The notes under the pieces: model-generated | Seen by the model: only the letters and a program-made list of their open reading frames with translations | Told to the model about the DNA's origin: nothing | Database searches by the model: none | Made by a program: the position numbers and the translations under genes | Part shown: positions 35,101 through 42,953 of the stretch, piece after piece | Layout of the letters: each line of letters begins with the position of its first letter | Numbering within the stretch: the stretch's first letter is position 1 | NCBI GenBank assembly: GCA_018368455.1 | Contig: JAGZEG010000001.1 | Span: 256,043-320,042, forward strand | Reading direction: 5' to 3' | DNA: 64,000 nucleotides | DNA from: Coriobacteriia bacterium | Lineage (GTDB): Bacteria > Actinomycetota > Coriobacteriia > Coriobacteriales > UMGS124

Positions 35101-35825
35101 GCCCACTGTGCCTGCAGGCGCCGCAGGTCGTCAACGGCGAGCGACACGGACAGCTCGCTCTCGCGCGCCGCGAGCTCGTTGTGGCGCTGCGCGCGCTCAA
35201 CCTGCCGCTCAAGCGGGCGCAGCTGGCGCTTCACCTCGCGCTGGTGGTCGAGGGCGCGCTGCAGGTGCTCGTCCATGGCCTGGAGCTTTCGCACGGAGCG
35301 CTCTTTGCGCCTCTTGTGCTTCGAGATGCCGGCCGCCTCCTCGATGAGGCCGCGACGCTCCTCGGGCCGGCTCATGAGTATGGCGTCGAGCTTGCCCTGG
35401 CTGATGATGGAGTGCGTCTCCTTGCCCATGCCAGAGTCGTGCAGGATGTCCTGGATGTCGAGCAGGCGCGACGGCGCGCCGTTGATGAGGTACTCGCTCT
35501 CGCCCGAGCGATACATGCGGCGCGTGATGGCCACCTCGTCGAAGTCGACCGGAAGCGTGTGGTCCGTGTTGTCGAGCACGAGGTCGACCTCTGCGACGCC
35601 GACGGGCTTGCGTGCCGACGAACCGGCGAACACGACGTCCTCCATCGCCTGGCCGCGCAAGTGCTTGGCGCTCTGCTCGCCCAGGACCCACAGGATGGAG
35701 TCCGAGATGTTTGACTTGCCCGACCCGTTGGGCCCGACGACGACTGTGAGGCCGGGGTCGAACACCATGCGCGTGCGGTCGGCAAACGACTTGAAGCCCT
35801 TGAGGGTGAGAGACTTGAGGTACAA
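32184..35825 (-). CDS. smc: chromosome segregation ATPase SMC
   Basis: A 1213-residue SMC protein. N-terminal ATPase half: MYLKSLTLKGFKSFADRT with Walker A GPNGSGKSNISDSI; long coiled coils (about 165-500 and 680-1000); a hinge near 520-640 (GFVVPDADTLALVAHCARDA); C-terminal half with signature LLSGGERSLTALGLLFAVY and Walker B YVLDEVEAALDDSN. It starts with TTG one base after the rnc stop, five bases behind AGGA, so coupling is likely. It acts with ScpA/ScpB, which are not in the window. Confidence 0.96.
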   Translation of the reverse strand: MYLKSLTLKGFKSFADRTRMVFDPGLTVVVGPNGSGKSNISDSILWVLGEQSAKHLRGQAMEDVVFAGSSARKPVGVAEVDLVLDNTDHTLPVDFDEVAITRRMYRSGESEYLINGAPSRLLDIQDILHDSGMGKETHSIISQGKLDAILMSRPEERRGLIEEAAGISKHKRRKERSVRKLQAMDEHLQRALDHQREVKRQLRPLERQVERAQRHNELAARESELSVSLAVDDLRRLQAQWAQAETAEREANAQLELADYQLKERQRELEKLQTMLEEKGLFVGDLSEQRRRCQTACDRIDAGLRLLDEKGRNMAARLSEACETTRRSEGRRRDCARELEEARAERSQTHGELEALMERQTKAQLRTREVRGERRKVEDELGEANGRLRTCTRGRDTATVELAKAKDVLENAKVADDMFASRLEQIQEVINRAERDAEAALASCEEADAQLGQAREAQREANERAQQAREAQAQGSTRVREAREALGVAQRDEREARSSLAALQAEIAGLERAAAGEENREPLAARLASDGRVRAAMKARVSEALVVPAELSELVETLVSERMGGFVVPDADTLALVAHCARDAAGAAGRVSVVRGGAARGEADDASLPGYRLVDRISDAPGLEGVASALLGDVRVVDDLDAALAASAVDAAHVYATPAGDTVVGGMLATVGRAPGAGHGLLASRARLRELRDQLDARQSAADEATRALSDADAALDEARRAQDALAAEVARLSGEASQAASEVARITAEGQRRRTAHDRLVAEAQRNRAERERVMTQRAQAAERAETARGQVEVRTKELAQAEDDIASVSEQIARLQERADDVRREDRAAHEEENTCQVNLARARERDRYLESRVGALDSELSDVTRSLDAAREQSRVLGALRRRVAPLRERYAALQQVANAWAERLRDRASLAEADSASLKKTIEDARQAVAQAQRAHTQAITATGDVKAAKSRLDVQVNAAVNAITSHKGVVLEDALQLPEPDDRAADEAELARLRKAIADIGPVNQVAFEEYARLKEHADYVDSQVEDLQHARGALTKILAAIDRKMKNGFVSTFEAVDKNFQEIFGLLFPGGAGHLEMTDPDNPAETGIEVIAQPRGKRVGKMSLLSGGERSLTALGLLFAVYTTRTVPFYVLDEVEAALDDSNLDRLLDAIERLRHRTQLIVISHQRRTMERADVLYGVSMQADGVSRVISQRIGEATSAAAAAKRG

Positions 35826-35826
35826 G

Positions 35827-36597
35827 CTAGTCCTGCCTCATCTCGATAGGGTGCAGCGGCCAGGGCTGCGCGGAGTCGAACGCGACGTCTGACGCCGGCG
35901 CGTCGATGTAGCCCATGGCGACGAGGGCCTTGGCGGCCGCCGCGCTCTCCGCCTCCTTCTTCGACGAGCCCGTGCCTTCGCCCACGACGCGGTCGCCCAC
36001 GACGCAGCGCGACACGAATGTGGGCTCGTGTGCGGGGCCCTCCTCGCTCACGAGCACGTAGTGCGGCGTCTCGTGGACGTCAGCCTGTGTCTTCTCCTGC
36101 AGCAGCGACTTGGGGTTCTCCGGCATGACGGAGCGCCACGGCGCGAGGTGCGGCTGCAGCGTGTCGATGATCCAGCGGCGCGCCTCCTCCATGCCAGCAT
36201 CGAGGTAGAGCGCGCCCGTCACGGCCTCGTAGACGTTCTCGAGCGCGGAGTGCAGGCCGCGTGCGCCCGTGCCGCGCTCCGACAAGCCAAAGACGATAAC
36301 CTCGTCGATGCCGCGCTCCTTGGCGGCCGCCGAGAGCGACTCGCCCGAAATGAGCGAGACCTTGAGGCGCGTCAGGCCGCCCTCGTCGAGGTCGGGGAAC
36401 TGCTCGAACAGCTCCTCGGCAACGACCATGCCCACGACGGAGTCCCCCAGGAACTCAAGGCGCTCGTAGCAGGCCGAGACGTGCTGGCCCTCCGTGGCGC
36501 TCGGGTGCGTGATTGCAGAGCGGATGAGCGACGGGTCCTTGAACTGGTGGCCGAGGATCTCCTCGATGCGATGGATCTTCCACAGTACGGTGGGCAC
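35827..36597 (-). CDS. rnc: ribonuclease III
   Basis: A 256-residue double-strand-specific RNase that processes rRNA precursors. The catalytic signature ERLEFLGDSVVGMVVAE lies near 45-62, with the second acidic site in ENVYEAVTGALYLDAG. A dsRNA-binding domain spans about 160-230 (SLLQEKTQ, then GEGTGSSKKEAESAAAAKAL). The start is GTG, six bases after AGGG. rnc-smc-ftsY-ffh is a common order. The last 20 residues are a variable tail. Confidence 0.96.
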   Translation of the reverse strand: MPTVLWKIHRIEEILGHQFKDPSLIRSAITHPSATEGQHVSACYERLEFLGDSVVGMVVAEELFEQFPDLDEGGLTRLKVSLISGESLSAAAKERGIDEVIVFGLSERGTGARGLHSALENVYEAVTGALYLDAGMEEARRWIIDTLQPHLAPWRSVMPENPKSLLQEKTQADVHETPHYVLVSEEGPAHEPTFVSRCVVGDRVVGEGTGSSKKEAESAAAAKALVAMGYIDAPASDVAFDSAQPWPLHPIEMRQD

Positions 36598-36731
36598 GAG
36601 GCCCTCCCTTCGTCGATGGTGTACGTGCCAATCGACGGTCGCTCGCGCCCCGGTCCCGCCCGCCCGTCACGTGAGACAGGCGCAGGGGAACGGGGCGCGA
36701 CCGGCCGAAGCGCGCCGCGGCCCTTGTAGGG

Positions 36732-37733
36732 CTAGGCGCACAGCTCGCCGATGCGCTCCACGAGATGACCGCGCGCGGCGTTTGTCGCAACGAGTGTGCC
36801 GTTCATGACGGCATCGGGCGACGTGGCACCGTGCCCGATGACGACGACGCCCTTGACGCCGAGCAGCACGGCGCCGCCATACTCGTCGCCGGACAGCTCG
36901 GCCTTGAGGCCGGACAGGGCCGGGTGCAGCAGCGCTCCCCCGATCTTCGCCGACAGCGAAGATGTCGCCACCTGCTTGATCTTCTTCAGGACGAACTTCG
37001 TGGTTCCTTCCATCGTCTTGAGCGCGATATTGCCCGTAAAGCCGTCCGTCACGATGACGTCAAACGCGTCACCCATGAGGTCGGTGCCCTCGGCGTTGCC
37101 CACAAAGGCGGGGACCTGCTCCTTGAGCGCGGCGAAGCGCGCCTGCGCCTCCATGGAGCCCTTCGTGTCCTCCGAGCCGATGTTGAGCAGGCCGACGCGC
37201 GGCTCGTCAACGCCGAGGACAACTTTGGCGTAGGCACAGCCCATGTGGGCAAACTGTACGATGTTATTTGGCTTGCAGTCGGCGTTGGCGCCCATGTCGA
37301 GGAAGACAGTCGGCGTCGTACCGGGCAGAGCCGTCGTGAGGGCGGGGCGGTCGATGCCCTTGATGCGCCCGACGACGAGCGTCGCTGCGCTCATGCACGC
37401 ACCGGTCGAGCCCGCGGAGAAGAAGCCCTGGGCGCGTCCCTCGCGCACGAGGCGGCAGCCGACGACGATGGAGGAGTCGCGCTTGGATCGTATGGCCTCG
37501 ACGGGATGCTCCTCCATGCCGATAACCTGCGTGCACGCGTGCGCCTCACAGCGCTCGTGCGACGCGGCAAACGGCTCGACGAGCTCAGCGGGACCACATG
37601 CGATGACCGTGAGGCCGGCGTCTGCGGCGAGGGCACGCTCTATGCCCTCGAGGACGACCTGGGGCGGCTCGTCGCCTCCCATGACGTCAACAACAACACT
37701 CACCGGCTCTGTTGTACCCTGCTGCACGACCAT
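36732..37733 (-). CDS. plsX: phosphate acyltransferase PlsX
   Basis: A 333-residue enzyme that makes acyl-phosphate from acyl-ACP for phosphatidic acid synthesis with PlsY. Conserved blocks: VVVDVMGGDEPPQVVLEG, EHPVEAIRSKRDSSI, GFFSAGSTGACM, ALPGTTPTVFLDMGAN, VGLLNIGSEDTKGS and TDGFTGNIALKTMEGT. It follows rpmF, as in many bacteria. The 134-base gap to rnc carries a GC-rich imperfect hairpin (CGGTCGC...GCGCCCCG with CGGGGCGCGACCG, about 36636-36707). Confidence 0.95.
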   Translation of the reverse strand: MVVQQGTTEPVSVVVDVMGGDEPPQVVLEGIERALAADAGLTVIACGPAELVEPFAASHERCEAHACTQVIGMEEHPVEAIRSKRDSSIVVGCRLVREGRAQGFFSAGSTGACMSAATLVVGRIKGIDRPALTTALPGTTPTVFLDMGANADCKPNNIVQFAHMGCAYAKVVLGVDEPRVGLLNIGSEDTKGSMEAQARFAALKEQVPAFVGNAEGTDLMGDAFDVIVTDGFTGNIALKTMEGTTKFVLKKIKQVATSSLSAKIGGALLHPALSGLKAELSGDEYGGAVLLGVKGVVVIGHGATSPDAVMNGTLVATNAARGHLVERIGELCA

Positions 37734-37799
37734 CGTGCCTCCCTCGCCACCGAAGCTCTCTCAAGCCGTTGCCGACCCGTGTGACTTCGCCTGATACAA

Positions 37800-37836
37800 C
37801 GAAGGCCGGCGCCGCAGGTGCGGAAGCCGGCCTTCG
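37800..37836 (-). terminator. hairpin between rpmF and plsX
   Basis: An 11-bp perfect stem (CGAAGGCCGGC with GCCGGCCTTCG) lies between rpmF and plsX. On the minus strand TTGTATC follows, a weak U-tract. It may lower plsX expression relative to the ribosomal protein gene. Confidence 0.55.
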
Positions 37837-37859
37837 AAAGTGTGCAACTATCGCGTCGC

Positions 37860-38042
37860 TTAGTCGACAGCGATGACCTCGCGGCCCTTATAGGTGCCGC
37901 AGTTGGGGCAAACGCAGTGAGGACGCTTCGGAGCGCCGCACTGGGGGCACACGGACGTCTCGCACGTCTTGACATTACGCATGTGGGAGGCGTAACGGGA
38001 ACGCGTCTTCATACGACCGGTTTTACGCTTGGGAACTGCCAT
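37860..38042 (-). CDS. rpmF: 50S ribosomal protein L32
   Basis: A 60-residue ribosomal protein with start MAVPKRKTGRMKTRSRYA and a four-Cys zinc ribbon (two CxxC pairs, CPQC and CPNC). It sits between the YceD/DUF177 gene and plsX, the usual arrangement. Good ribosome-binding site AGAGAGG before ATG. Confidence 0.97.
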   Translation of the reverse strand: MAVPKRKTGRMKTRSRYASHMRNVKTCETSVCPQCGAPKRPHCVCPNCGTYKGREVIAVD

Positions 38043-38195
38043 CGTGGACCTCTCTTGTGAACCTCGGCCGGAACATCACGGCCATCTTGTATGTGCGCAG
38101 GTTGGTACTCTACCACATCAACGGTTGGACAAAGGCGTCGGGGCTTGTGTTTTAGGCAAGCGAACAGACATTTTCACAGCTCGTCCGCACAAGAA

Positions 38196-38765
38196 TCACG
38201 CCTCGGGATCGCTGTCCTGCAACGTCAGCGACGCGAGTGCCGCAAACGGGTTCATGGGATCGACCTCGTTCTCGGCGCGCTTTGCGCAGTCGCACGTCTC
38301 TTCGTTGAGGTTGCAACCGCACGTAGGGCACAGACCCTTGCAGTCTTCGCGGCACAGCACGATGAACGGGAGGTCCATCACGACGGCACCCTGGATCGCC
38401 GGGGCGATGTCGATGGTTCCCTCGGGAGAGATGAGGCCATACTCCTCATCGTCCTCGTCGTCAACCTCAGGTTCCGTGTGCAGGTAGTAGCACGATATCT
38501 CGCCTGCGATGTCGACGGTGGCCGGCTCGAGGCAGCGGTCGCACGGCGTCGTTGCCTCGCCGCGCACGATACCCGTCACGAGCACCCCCTCGCCCGTGTT
38601 CGTGAGCGCAACATCGTAGTCGAGTCCCGAAGCAAGCTCGAAGGCATGGCCGCCGAGGTCGAACTCCGCCATGTCGATATGACCGGCACGGGAGATCGTG
38701 TCGCCCGGGGACTCGAGACCGGCGAGGATGGATATCTCGATGGGCTCAAAAGCCGTCGCGGCCAT
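38196..38765 (-). CDS. YceD family protein (DUF177)
   Basis: A 189-residue member of the YceD/DUF177 family, which co-occurs with rpmF and is implicated in 23S rRNA metabolism or ribosome assembly. Conserved pairs of Cys: CDRCLEP near 77 and the C-terminal CREDCKGLCPTCGCNLNEE, likely a zinc site. It sits eight bases after the SepIVA-like gene and upstream of rpmF. A 153-base gap precedes rpmF. Confidence 0.88.
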   Translation of the reverse strand: MAATAFEPIEISILAGLESPGDTISRAGHIDMAEFDLGGHAFELASGLDYDVALTNTGEGVLVTGIVRGEATTPCDRCLEPATVDIAGEISCYYLHTEPEVDDEDDEEYGLISPEGTIDIAPAIQGAVVMDLPFIVLCREDCKGLCPTCGCNLNEETCDCAKRAENEVDPMNPFAALASLTLQDSDPEA

Positions 38766-38773
38766 GGCGCCCC

Positions 38774-39301
38774 CTAGTCCTCGTCGTGCGGCTCGTCGCC
38801 GTCGGCGCGCTCGTCGTTCGACCCGCGGCCCGACAGCAGCTCGCGGCAGTACGTCATCTGGCTGAGCAGGCTGTTCGTCTTGTCGATGACGCCCTGGAGC
38901 TCCTCCTCGAGCTTGCCGAACGTCTGCTCTGCGGAATTCTCGGCCCAGTAGCGGATCTCGCGCGCCTCAGAGTCGGCGCGGCGCTTGATCTCCTCGGCCT
39001 GGTTGTTGGCCAGACGGACGATCTCCTGGTCGCTGGCCAGCGTGTCGGCCTTGTCCTGGGCGTCCTTGACGATGTGCTGGGCCTCTTCCTCGGCGGAGTC
39101 CAGGATCTCGTCGCGCTCGCGCAGGATGCGGCGGGCCTTCTGGAACTCTTCGGGCAGGGCGCCCTTGATGTCGTCGAGGATCTCGTACGCCGCGTCGGCG
39201 TCGATGATCTTCTTGGAGCCGCCGCCGGCAAGTGGCGCCTTCGCGTTGTTGATCAGGTCCTCGAGCTCCTCGATGAAAGCTTCGATATCGCTGCCGGGCA
39301 T
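38774..39301 (-). CDS. coiled-coil protein, SepIVA/DivIVA-like by context
   Basis: A 175-residue, nearly all-helical, acidic protein. After MPGSDIEAFIEELEDLINNA there is a long coiled coil (about 35-150) rich in E, A, R and Q with heptads, then a polar tail ending DEPHDED. The best lead is synteny: in Mycobacterium the order SepIVA (a DivIVA-domain septal protein), DUF177, rnc is conserved, and here the gene is next to DUF177 and rpmF. Sequence alone does not show the DivIVA lipid-binding N-terminus clearly. A role in septation or polar growth is an inference. Confidence 0.65.
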   Translation of the reverse strand: MPGSDIEAFIEELEDLINNAKAPLAGGGSKKIIDADAAYEILDDIKGALPEEFQKARRILRERDEILDSAEEEAQHIVKDAQDKADTLASDQEIVRLANNQAEEIKRRADSEAREIRYWAENSAEQTFGKLEEELQGVIDKTNSLLSQMTYCRELLSGRGSNDERADGDEPHDED

Positions 39302-39494
39302 GTGGCTCCCTCCAACGGCCGTCGGGCCTGTGACTGGCCCAGCGAACGGTCGTGCTCTGTCGTCGTGACGTACGTCTTGCACCGTCCAAAAGAACGGGTG
39401 CGCTCATTCGAGGAATGATAGCAAACCTTGCACAAAGTGGCGACGAAATGACACGACGCCGCCGCTCAGCAGAGCAAATACACGCCAACCAACC

Positions 39495-40052
39495 TCAGCG
39501 TGCCGGAGAGAACCACGTCTGGGGCCCATAGAGCTCGCGCAGGGCAGCCTCGACGTTGGGCGTCACGAACGCCGCGACGTCGCCGCCGAGCTTAGCCATC
39601 TCGCGCACGGCCGACGATGACACGTAGGCGTAGTCAGAGCCGGCCATGACGTAGATCGTGCTGATGCTCGGGTCGAGGCGGCCGTTGAGGCTCGCCTGCT
39701 GGAGCTCGTACTCGAAGTCGGTCATGACGCGCAGGCCTTTGACGACGGCCGTGGCGCCCACCTCGTGGGCAAGCTGCACGAGCAGGCCGGAGAACGGCTG
39801 AACGCTCACGGTGGGCAGGTGGCTCGTCGCAACGCGTGCAAGCTCGACGCGCTTCTCAAGCGAGAACGCGGGGCCGCCCCGCTTGTCGCGTGACGCCGCC
39901 ACGGCGACGACGACCTCGTCGCACAGGCGCGTCGCACGCTCGATGACGTCGAGGTGGCCGCGCGTGATGGGGTCGTACGTGCCCGGCACGACGAAGCGCC
40001 GTATGGGGTGGGAGCCCTGCGCCTCCGAGTCCGCCTGCGTGACGTCACTCAT
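39495..40052 (-). CDS. coaD: phosphopantetheine adenylyltransferase
   Basis: A 185-residue enzyme of CoA synthesis (4'-phosphopantetheine to dephospho-CoA). Nucleotidyltransferase motif VVPGTYDPITRGHLDVI (T/HxGH type), KGLRVMTDFEYELQQA and the ISSS-like YVSSSAVREM. The start is ATG, six bases after GGGGAGG, and it overlaps rsmD by eight bases. The extra 18 N-terminal residues are family-atypical but needed by the ribosome-binding site. Confidence 0.95.
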   Translation of the reverse strand: MSDVTQADSEAQGSHPIRRFVVPGTYDPITRGHLDVIERATRLCDEVVVAVAASRDKRGGPAFSLEKRVELARVATSHLPTVSVQPFSGLLVQLAHEVGATAVVKGLRVMTDFEYELQQASLNGRLDPSISTIYVMAGSDYAYVSSSAVREMAKLGGDVAAFVTPNVEAALRELYGPQTWFSPAR

Positions 40053-40665
40053 CGCACGCCTCCCCTTCTCCCCCGCTGGCGTCGGCTGTGGGGCGACTCG
40101 GGTCCCACACAAGCGCGTCGACCGCCGTCGTTCCATACGTCTTCGAGCCGTCGGCGTGCAGGCCCGCCACACCGAGCTCAGGCCCCTTGGCGTCGCGCTC
40201 GTAGATGACGACACACCCGTCGTTGAGCATGCCGCGCTCGGCGAGCGCGCCCATGAGAGAGGACACGTCGGCGGCGGACATGGCATAGGGCGGGTCGAGC
40301 AGCACGACGTCGAAGGGCGCGCCGTACACGCGGCCGCGCGAGGCGGCCTGCGTCACGTCGCCGCGCACGACGCTCACGCGCTCGCGGGCAACGCCCAGGT
40401 GCTCGACATTGCCGCGCATGCATGCCAATGCCTTAGTGTCCATGTCGTACATCGTCGCGTGGGCGGCACCGCGCGACAGCATCTCGAGGCCCATGGCGCC
40501 CGATCCGCCAAACGCGTCGAGCACGGAGGCACCGTCCAGGCTCCCCGTGCGCGACAGAACAATGGACGCGATAGACTCGCGCACACGATCGATCGTTGGG
40601 CGGGTGTCCCGTCCGTCCGGCGCCGCGATGGCACGGCCCCGCCAGCTTCCTCCGACGATTCTCAT
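40045..40665 (-). CDS. rsmD: 16S rRNA (guanine966-N2)-methyltransferase RsmD
   Basis: A 206-residue SAM-dependent RNA methyltransferase. It begins MRIVGGSWRGRAIAAPDG, has VLDAFGGSGAMGLEMLSRGA (SAM-binding motif I) and the catalytic FDVVLLDPPYA. The pair rsmD-coaD is conserved. Its start overlaps the recG stop by four bases (ATGA). Confidence 0.95.
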   Translation of the reverse strand: MRIVGGSWRGRAIAAPDGRDTRPTIDRVRESIASIVLSRTGSLDGASVLDAFGGSGAMGLEMLSRGAAHATMYDMDTKALACMRGNVEHLGVARERVSVVRGDVTQAASRGRVYGAPFDVVLLDPPYAMSAADVSSLMGALAERGMLNDGCVVIYERDAKGPELGVAGLHADGSKTYGTTAVDALVWDPSRPTADASGGEGEACDE

Positions 40666-42953
40666 CCGCCACTCACCTCCTTGAATACGTTGCCATACCG
40701 GGCGATCACCTCGTCGCGCACCGGGCGGTGGGCGACGAGCTCCAGCTGGGGGTCTTCCTCGAGCAGGCCCCGCGCGTCTGCCCGCGCGTCGAGCAGCAGG
40801 GCCTCGTCGCGGCTGAGATCAACGTAGCGTAGCGCCGCCTCGCCTGACTGGCGCGAGCCGAGTATCTCGCCCTCGTGGCGCAGCTTGAGGTCGTACAGGG
40901 CAAGCTCGTAGCCGTCGCTCGTGCGTTCGAGCGCTTCCATGCGTTCCTTTGAGACGCCGGAGCCTGCGCTTGCGGCGACGAACACCTCGCCGGGGTGCCC
41001 GCCGCGTCCGACGCGCCCGCGCAGCTGATGGAGCTGGGCGAGACCGAAGCGCTCCCCGTCCTCTATGAGCATGACCGTCGCGTTCGGCACGTCGACGCCC
41101 ACCTCAATGACGGTCGTCGACACGAGGACGTCGATGACGCCGGAACGGAACTCGTCCATGATGCGCTGCTTCTCGTCAGGCGCCATGCGGCCCGTGAGCA
41201 GGCCGACGCGCGCCTCCCGGAACACGGTGCGCTGCAGCGTCTCGGCCTCCTGCTCCGCTGCGCGCGCGTCAGATGGGTCGTTGCCCTGCGCGACCTCGTC
41301 AGCCGCCGTGTCGGGCACCTCGCCCTGCTCGCCCTTCGGCGCCTTCGTGCCTATGAGAGGGCAGACGACGTAAGCCTGGCGGCCCTCGTCGAGGGCGAGC
41401 TGGATAGCTTCGTAGGCGAGGCGCCTGTCGCGCTTCGAGATGACGTGTGTCGTAATGCCGGCGCCCTTAACGGGGCGCTGCCGCAGGTACGACGGGTCGA
41501 GGTCGCCGTAGAGCGACAGCGCCATCGTACGTGGGATCGGCGTCGCGCTCATGACGAGCAGGTCGGCGCCGCGCCCCTTGTCGCGCAGGGCGTGGCGCTG
41601 GCGCACGCCAAAGCGCTGCTGCTCGTCGATGACGACGAGGGAGAGCCGGTGAAACGCCACGTCGTCGGAGAGCAGCGCGTGCGTGCCGAACAGCACGCAC
41701 AGCTCGCCAGACGCCAGCGCCTCCGTCGTCCGGGCGCGCTCGGCGGCCGGCGTCGAGCCCGTGATGAGCGCCCAACTGATGCCCGCAGCGTCAAGCAGAG
41801 GGCCCACCTTCTGGGCGTACTGCGTCGCGAGCACGCCCGTCGGCGCCATGATGGCAGCCTGTGTGCCCGTGTCCGCCACGACACCCAAGGCGCGCGTCGC
41901 CACGGCCGTCTTACCCGTGCCGACGTCTCCCAGCAGCAGCCGGCTCATCGGACGCGGGCGCGCCATGTCGGCCAGCACGTCGTCGACGGCCGCCTGTTGG
42001 TCGTCGGTCAGCGTAAACGGCATGGCGTCGCACAGGCGAGCGTAGGCGGGGCCGTCCGTGACGTGGGCCACCGGCTCGACGCCAGGCAGCTTAGCGTTGT
42101 GCGAAGTCACAAGCGCCACTTGCAGAAGAGTCGCCTCGTCATAGGCCAGGCGGCGGCGGGCCTCCTCGGCCTCGTCAGCGTTGGCGGGAAAGTGCGCGCT
42201 CCTGAGCGCCCGAGCGAGCGGCATGAGTTGTCGCCGGACGCGCTGACGTGCGGGCCAGAAGTCGCAGACATCGCCGTAGTCGGCAAGCGCGCCCGAGGCG
42301 ATGCGGCGTGCCCACGCCTGGGACAGGCCGTCCGTGACGTGGTGCACGGGAAGCATGCGCGCAGAGCCCGCCATGCGCGCGGGCGGCACCGCCGCGCCGT
42401 CCGGGCCCACGTCGGCCACGAGATCATGGAAGGCGCTATTCATCTTCTTGAAGCCGTACGAGAAGCTGACCTTGCCCGAAAACGCGACGATCTGCCCGTG
42501 CTTGAAGCGCGTTACCATCCACGGCTGCCCAAAGTACGTGATGACGATAGGTGCCGTGTCGTCGTAGCCGCTAATCTCAACGAGGCTCATGCGCGGGCGC
42601 GGCTGCTTCGTCTTGATGTCATCGACCATGATGACGACGGTCACGTCGTCACCGATCCGCGCGTCGGCGACGCTGCAGACCTGCGTGAAATCGAGGTAGC
42701 GGTGAGGCGTTGCGTACAACTCGTCGCGTACGGTCCGCACACCCATGCGCGCATAGAGGGCGGCGCGCTCCTCGCGCATGAGGCGCAGCTTCGAAGCGGG
42801 CGTGTCAAGCGCGCCCGTGCGCACAAGGCGGTCGGCCCGCTCGTCAACGTGAAGCGCGCGCGCCTCGCCATCCCGCTGCGAGGCGCGCGCGGAGAATGTG
42901 TCGGGCCGGTGCTCGGCCGGCGTATGCTCGTCGAGGGCCGGGGGCATACGCAC
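40662..42953 (-). CDS. recG: ATP-dependent DNA helicase RecG
   Basis: A 763-residue SF2 helicase that remodels stalled forks. N-terminal wedge/OB domain (about 55-230, with FSGKVSFSYGFKKMN), Walker A LLLGDVGTGKTAVATRA, motif II VVIDEQQRFGVRQRHAL (most RecG have DEQH), motif III MSATPIPRTMALSLYGDLD and motif VI HQLRGRVGRGGHPG. GTG start coupled to the fakA stop (TAGTG). The first 30 residues are a variable extension; an ATG two codons in is an alternative start. Confidence 0.95.
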   Translation of the reverse strand: MRMPPALDEHTPAEHRPDTFSARASQRDGEARALHVDERADRLVRTGALDTPASKLRLMREERAALYARMGVRTVRDELYATPHRYLDFTQVCSVADARIGDDVTVVIMVDDIKTKQPRPRMSLVEISGYDDTAPIVITYFGQPWMVTRFKHGQIVAFSGKVSFSYGFKKMNSAFHDLVADVGPDGAAVPPARMAGSARMLPVHHVTDGLSQAWARRIASGALADYGDVCDFWPARQRVRRQLMPLARALRSAHFPANADEAEEARRRLAYDEATLLQVALVTSHNAKLPGVEPVAHVTDGPAYARLCDAMPFTLTDDQQAAVDDVLADMARPRPMSRLLLGDVGTGKTAVATRALGVVADTGTQAAIMAPTGVLATQYAQKVGPLLDAAGISWALITGSTPAAERARTTEALASGELCVLFGTHALLSDDVAFHRLSLVVIDEQQRFGVRQRHALRDKGRGADLLVMSATPIPRTMALSLYGDLDPSYLRQRPVKGAGITTHVISKRDRRLAYEAIQLALDEGRQAYVVCPLIGTKAPKGEQGEVPDTAADEVAQGNDPSDARAAEQEAETLQRTVFREARVGLLTGRMAPDEKQRIMDEFRSGVIDVLVSTTVIEVGVDVPNATVMLIEDGERFGLAQLHQLRGRVGRGGHPGEVFVAASAGSGVSKERMEALERTSDGYELALYDLKLRHEGEILGSRQSGEAALRYVDLSRDEALLLDARADARGLLEEDPQLELVAHRPVRDEVIARYGNVFKEVSGG

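Noticed and set aside
32700..35200. Repeated Ala/Arg/Glu codon blocks suggesting a satellite
   Set aside because: They are the coiled-coil arms of SMC.
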